Positions 60,116 through 64,000 of a stretch of DNA of 64,000 nucleotides are shown one piece after another. A program made the translations under genes and the position numbers. The notes under the pieces were generated by a model, which was given only the letters and a program-made list of their open reading frames with translations, did no database searches and was not told the DNA's origin. This DNA is from Absidia repens. Lineage: Eukaryota; Mucoromycota; Mucoromycetes; Mucorales; Cunninghamellaceae. The stretch spans positions 62,001 through 126,000 of the forward strand of contig MCGE01000053.1 of assembly GCA_002105175.1 (NCBI GenBank), given 5' to 3'. How positions within the stretch are numbered: the first letter of the stretch is position 1; every line of letters begins with the position of its first letter.

Positions 60116-60389
60116 AAAAAAACACAAGATGTCGTCTCGTTTAATATAATGGATGGTGATTGATTGAATAAACAGCTACATACATACTTGGAAAGCAACC
60201 AATTTTTGAGCTTCATACCTTGGTCTGATGATATGTATAATTAATGTTCAATCATTTCTATCTATCATGCTTTACTGGACCATTATTGTGCCATAGCATC
60301 AACATTGGGTTTCGTTGATATAGGGTAATTTAATATATTGAGTTTAATCAGAGAGGATAAGCTATTTTTTTTTTTTTTTTTTTTTTTAA

Positions 60390-60830
60390 CCTCGCTGATT
60401 ACTGGTCTAGATGATTGAGTCGAAGAGGTTGCAGCTTGAGATGATTGAGACGTAGAGGTTGCAACTCTAGAGGATTGAGCCGGATTGTTCGGTACCTGGA
60501 AATTATTAAATTTTTTAGTATTTATTCGGAACCCCGCTATTAGGTCTCACCTCACTGAGATCCATGACGATTTCTTCACTACTTCCTACAGCAGACTGCC
60601 TGTTGCGAGGGTTCAATGGACATAACCTCGACGTTGGCTTTTGATGATCTATTTGTTTGCACAGGCACGGACGTGGCACCTAATTTTTTTTTTTTTTTAA
60701 TTGTTATTAGAATTTACCAAAAAAAAGAAAAAGAAAAATACTTACATCATCGATTCGGCGACGAATTCGTCTGGCCCTCTGAATTACTGTCACTGACACT
60801 GGAATCGCTGGCACTGGGAGCATGCATTTC
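60390..60830 (-). pseudogene. Spliced transposon-like fragment with a C-x-C...CPLN motif
   Basis: On minus, coding-like pieces are separated by good GT..AG introns. One ends RRIRRRIDD near 60748. The next, 60549-60680, contains VPRPCLCKQIDHQKPTSRLC and PLNPRNRQSAVGSSEE. The last, about 60392-60497, is Ser/Thr-rich (SSRVATSTSQSSQAATS) and runs into the T tract of the neighbouring cassette. The C-x-C-x5-H...CPLN pattern is familiar from zinc-binding parts of transposon proteins in Mucorales, but I cannot assign the element. Confidence 0.4.
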
Positions 60831-61792
60831 AAAAAAAAAAAGAGGGTAAAAAAAAAAAAACAAACAGACAAAAGAATCTCGTTTTCAAGGAATTATATAA
60901 AAGAAATGTTTATTGTGCAATGATTCCATAAATAACTCCCTTCAACTGCTAATGAAGAGAAAAAAAAGAAGGCGGTGGCAATATTTACACTCCGCATGTT
61001 TTTTTTTTTATTTATCATGTCGTTTCCCTTTTCCTTTCTTTCCCATTTTCTTTCTTTTTTCATGAAATGATGATCTTGGATTAGTATTAGAACTTGAATC
61101 AGGGGCATTTTAGAAAAATGCAATACAAATACCATGGGGAAACCCTTTCATTTTGGATTCGTGATTTGGGACCGCCGTTCGATTAACCTCACCATAGCAT
61201 AACTGAACCCCCAATAGTTTAGTTTAATGTTAGTTTGTCATAGTTTGTAGCTACAGTAGCTACGTCACAATAAAATATGCTTGTCTCTTTCCATCATTAG
61301 TGTATTTGTCATACATTTACATTGTTTCTTTTATCGAATGGGTACACATGAACGTAGAATAAAAAAACTGGGACGTGTACGTATGTGTGAAAAAGAAATG
61401 GGTTGGGTACTAAATAGATTTCGTCCACCACATTGATTGGTGGAAAAGAGATATACTGAAGTGGGTTAGATAGGGCCTCAGCTCATTTTCAGCGGAAAAA
61501 ATGATATTTTCCATGACCTACAAATAAATCGTTCTCAGTGATTGCGTCTCCATGGGGTGCAGGAGTAAATTATCTCCTCTAATTTATCAAGGTCATTCTC
61601 AGAGCTAACTTTTGAAAAAGGAGAAGACTGGATGAATGGATTGGTGGAAAAGAAAAATAGAGGCGTGGGATTGGGTAGAAAGCCGGCAAAAAGCAACGGC
61701 GTCCTAGCACTAGTAAGTTAGCACTAGTAATCTAGCACTAGTAACCTAGCTGAGCTTTGAAAATCTGACGACAGTTTGTCTTTAATACTGTT
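60831..61792. other. Gene-free stretch with a repeat B variant
   Basis: B variant at about 61060-61290 (CCATGGGGAAACCCTTTCAT near 61133, with GGGGCATTTTAGAAAAATGC upstream). Three TAGCACTAGTAA units lie at 61704-61750. Nothing coding is supported. Confidence 0.45.
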
Positions 61793-62971
61793 GCGAATTG
61801 CTCCATTTCAGAGGATTTTCAGAGGCTTCAGAGGGTTTTCAGAGGATTTTCAGAGGGTTTTTCAGAGACCGTCCCGTACCACCTTTATTGTATCGCCGAT
61901 AACTACCAGATTAAACAAGCTTTGTGACATTAGCGATATAAAAAATTGGCACTGTTTATTCAATAGAGTAATGCTTTAAAAAAATAAAAATAAAAATCAT
62001 GATTATCATTTTCGTTTTGGAATGAAATTTGTTTGGCATATATTTTCCTCATGACGGACTTTTTGGTAATAGTGCTTGATGATCGTTTTTGTCTTAGTGG
62101 TTGTTAGTGGTCGTGTTGCCTTTTGATAAAGATGGGTTACTAATAAAGGTGTAAGTGGTGATGGTGCTAAATTTGATACTGAAGTAAGAGGTGGTGGAAC
62201 TGATGGCAAAGTTTATGTTTCAATTGGTGATTCCAATGTAGACAGTGGTGGCTATAATGGTTTTTTAGACAGGCCTTTCAATAGACGTTTTGGGGCCCTG
62301 ATAATTGGTATTGTTCAGGTGAGTCAATCTGCTGAAAAAAAGGAAGCATATATGCTGTTTGCATTTTCCCATCCAAACTGAAAAATTACAAGTCGACAAT
62401 CCTTTTGTGGCTATCATCTACTTTGTAAATTTTGTCGCCAATTTACATGATCGTGTAAATATGCCAACTAGTAGGTTCCATAGCCATGATCCGACCATGA
62501 ATCATCTAACCTTGTTCTGTAATAATGTCCTTATTTATAATTTCTAGAAAATAATTGCGTTGATCATTGTTGTCGTTGCTGTTCATATTATCGGATACAG
62601 TCAGAAGTAGTGTTTCATTGCAATACGTGTATTCGCTAAAATAAATCTGCAACGAGAGAATCAAAGCTTTACATCCTCGACCATACTCCTTGATAAGAAT
62701 AGATTTCTCCAATTGGAAGATGACTAGTCATAACAAATAGAAACAATAGCGCTCCCAATAATATGGTAAAAAGAGGTAAAGAAGTAAGTGTCAATTTCTT
62801 TTTTATTGCTAATGTCACAAGGCTTGTTTAAATTGGTAGTTATTGGCGATACAATAAAGGTGGTACGGGACGGTCTCTGAAAAATCCTCTGAAATTCCTC
62901 TGAAAACCCTCTGAAAATCCTCCGAAAATCCTCTGAAGCCTCTGAAAATCCTCTGAAATGGGGCAATCCCC
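61793..62971 (-). mobile_element. Internally deleted MULE relative 3
   Basis: Ends GCGAATTGCTCC (first bases altered) and GGGGCAATCCCC with TTTTCAGAGGA-type units inside both. On minus it holds the transposase start SHLPIGEIYSY near 62730, fused to the protease region (LLTVSDNMNSNDNNDQRNYF), then the tail TTTKTKTIIKHYYQKV at 62006-62209, with stops. It is very similar to the copy at 50.5 kb, including the deletion joint, so both descend from one deleted ancestor. The right end sits inside repeat A; the left flank is not repeat A. Confidence 0.7.
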
Positions 62972-63272
62972 TTTTAAAATGTCATTTGCCCTTTGGCAAT
63001 CATAACGAGAAGATTTTGACAATGGATGTTTCAAAAAGTTATCTGTAAAAATAAAATGGTATTGTCGATCTGGAGGTATGTCCTTTTTTTTTTTTTTTTT
63101 TTTTTTTGGCTTATGGAATGATAGAGGATAAATATAAACAGGGAACTCGACTATTTAATTAGCTTTCAAGCGACTAATTATGGCACTCTAGGATATAGAA
63201 GGTGTACAGAACCATTCATTACACGACATGGACAATGCATGTTGTGTAAAAAAAAAAAAAAAAAAAAAAAAA
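62972..63272 (+). repeat. Repeat part A, 3' portion
   Basis: Starts at TTTTAAAATGTCATTTGCCC, the point where the MULE relative ends, and runs to GACATGGACAATGCATGTTG and an A tract at about 63247-63272 that begins the last HET cassette. Confidence 0.65.
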
Positions 63273-63518
63273 GGTATCTTGTCCTGATTAAACTCAATAT
63301 ATTCAATTAATTATCTTATATCAACTAAACCAAGTGTTGATGATATGGAACAATAATGGTACAGTAACGCATGATAGATATAAATGATTGAATATTAATT
63401 ATACATATCATCAAGCCAAGACATGAAACAATCATTAGTTGCTTTCCAAGTATGTATGGAGCTGTTTATTAAATCAATCACCATACAAAATATTAAACGA
63501 TACCACATTTTAGGTTTT

Positions 63519-64000
63519 TTAGTAGATATCAAAAAAAGTAACGCGAGGCTTAGCATCGCTGTCGTTGTCGATGTAGTGGCTGTCGTCGTCGCCATGGCAT
63601 ATCACATAATCTCCGTCGTCGGCATCAATGGTTTCAGGTGCCAGGATCCATTTGTTTCTAACAAAACATCCGATCAAAGTGAGGCGATCAGATCGAGCGC
63701 TACAACGAGGTGACCGTTCATAACGCAACTGTTTATAATGCGGCCCTATAGCAAATGGGATAAAAACGATGTCAAAAGTACCTGTAAAAGCATCATCATC
63801 ATCATCAGCATGGAGACCGAGGCGTTTAAAAATTGGCCACATGTTGCGCATGAAATCACGCACGTTGGGCGCATATTGGACTTGATTTGCCACAATATAT
63901 TCTTTCGGTTTCAAACGTAAATAGTGTTGGTGCGAGTCAACCCCGTCCTCTTCATCATCATCATTATCATCAACATCATTGCCGTTATTGTTGTTGTTGT
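63519..64000 (-). CDS. HET-family protein, subfamily I, copy 8 (C-terminal part of exon 3; runs off the window)
   Basis: Open to the window edge. From the edge it reads the Asn/Asp linker (NNNNNGNDVDDNDDDEEDGVDS), HQHYLRLKPKEYIV, RLGLHADDDDDAFTGTFDIV, a variable segment (AIGPHYKQLRYERSPRCSAR), LTLIGCFVRNKW and the end VTFFDIY with stop at 63519-63521. The 3' UTR block matches the other copies. The HET exon would lie beyond 64000. It is convergent with the gene at 57.9-60.1 kb. Confidence 0.8.
   Translation of the reverse strand, partial: NNNNNGNDVDDNDDDEEDGVDSHQHYLRLKPKEYIVANQVQYAPNVRDFMRNMWPIFKRLGLHADDDDDAFTGTFDIVFIPFAIGPHYKQLRYERSPRCSARSDRLTLIGCFVRNKWILAPETIDADDGDYVICHGDDDSHYIDNDSDAKPRVTFFDIY

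Larger units (their letters stand above)
57419..60388 (+). repeat. Subfamily I gene cassette bounded by A/T tracts, seventh copy (plus strand)
   Basis: A tract at about 57419-57440 joined to repeat A. T tract at about 60365-60387 after AGGATAAGCTAT, joined to CCTCGCTGATTACTGG, a different flank from every other unit. Confidence 0.55.

Overview
The window looks like AT-rich nuclear DNA of an early-diverging fungus, most likely Mucoromycota (Mucorales-like). This rests on short GT..AG introns (about 80-110 bases), AATAAA polyadenylation signals, long A/T homopolymers, HET-domain proteins, and remnants of MULE, hAT, DIRS and LINE transposons. The taxon is an inference; no rRNA or tRNA gene was seen.

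The dominant content is a cluster of twelve related genes or gene remnants encoding about 680-700 residue proteins with a HET (heterokaryon incompatibility) type domain. All share one structure: a 37-base first exon, an intron, a ~1.27-kb HET exon flanked by phase-1 introns, and a ~0.75-kb third exon with an Asn/Asp-rich linker that ends in FFDIY or a close variant. Two subfamilies are visible. Subfamily I lies at 2.6-4.9, 18.6-20.9, 25.9-28.1, 34.0-36.4, 41.7-44.0, 52.9-55.2, 57.9-60.1 and >63.5 kb. Subfamily II lies at 7.1-9.4, 30.0-32.2 and 38.1-40.3 kb, plus a decayed copy at 22.8-23.9 kb. In the first 40 kb they form four head-to-head pairs, with I on minus and II on plus, about 1.7-2.2 kb apart. 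Several copies are damaged: one by a nonsense codon, one by a single-base frameshift, one by several frameshifts, one decayed, and one that has lost a splice acceptor. This is a birth-and-death pattern. If they act like other fungal HET proteins, they would serve in non-self recognition or cell death.

The subfamily I genes sit in ~3.0-kb units bounded by an A tract on the promoter side and a T tract after the 3' UTR. The sequence outside those tracts differs between copies.

Between genes lie mobile elements. There is a ~4.1-kb MULE (14188-18274) with DDE transposase, SWIM zinc finger and a ubiquitin-protease-like C-terminal part, plus three internally deleted relatives (45560-46952, 50545-51696, 61793-62971). 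A 925-bp non-autonomous hAT element (13153-14077) has an exact 8-bp target duplication and palindromic 73-bp repeats. A LINE 3' fragment (44478-45391), a tyrosine recombinase fragment (56787-57055) and another spliced transposon-like fragment (60390-60830) are also present. A dispersed unclassified repeat, here called AB, recurs throughout.
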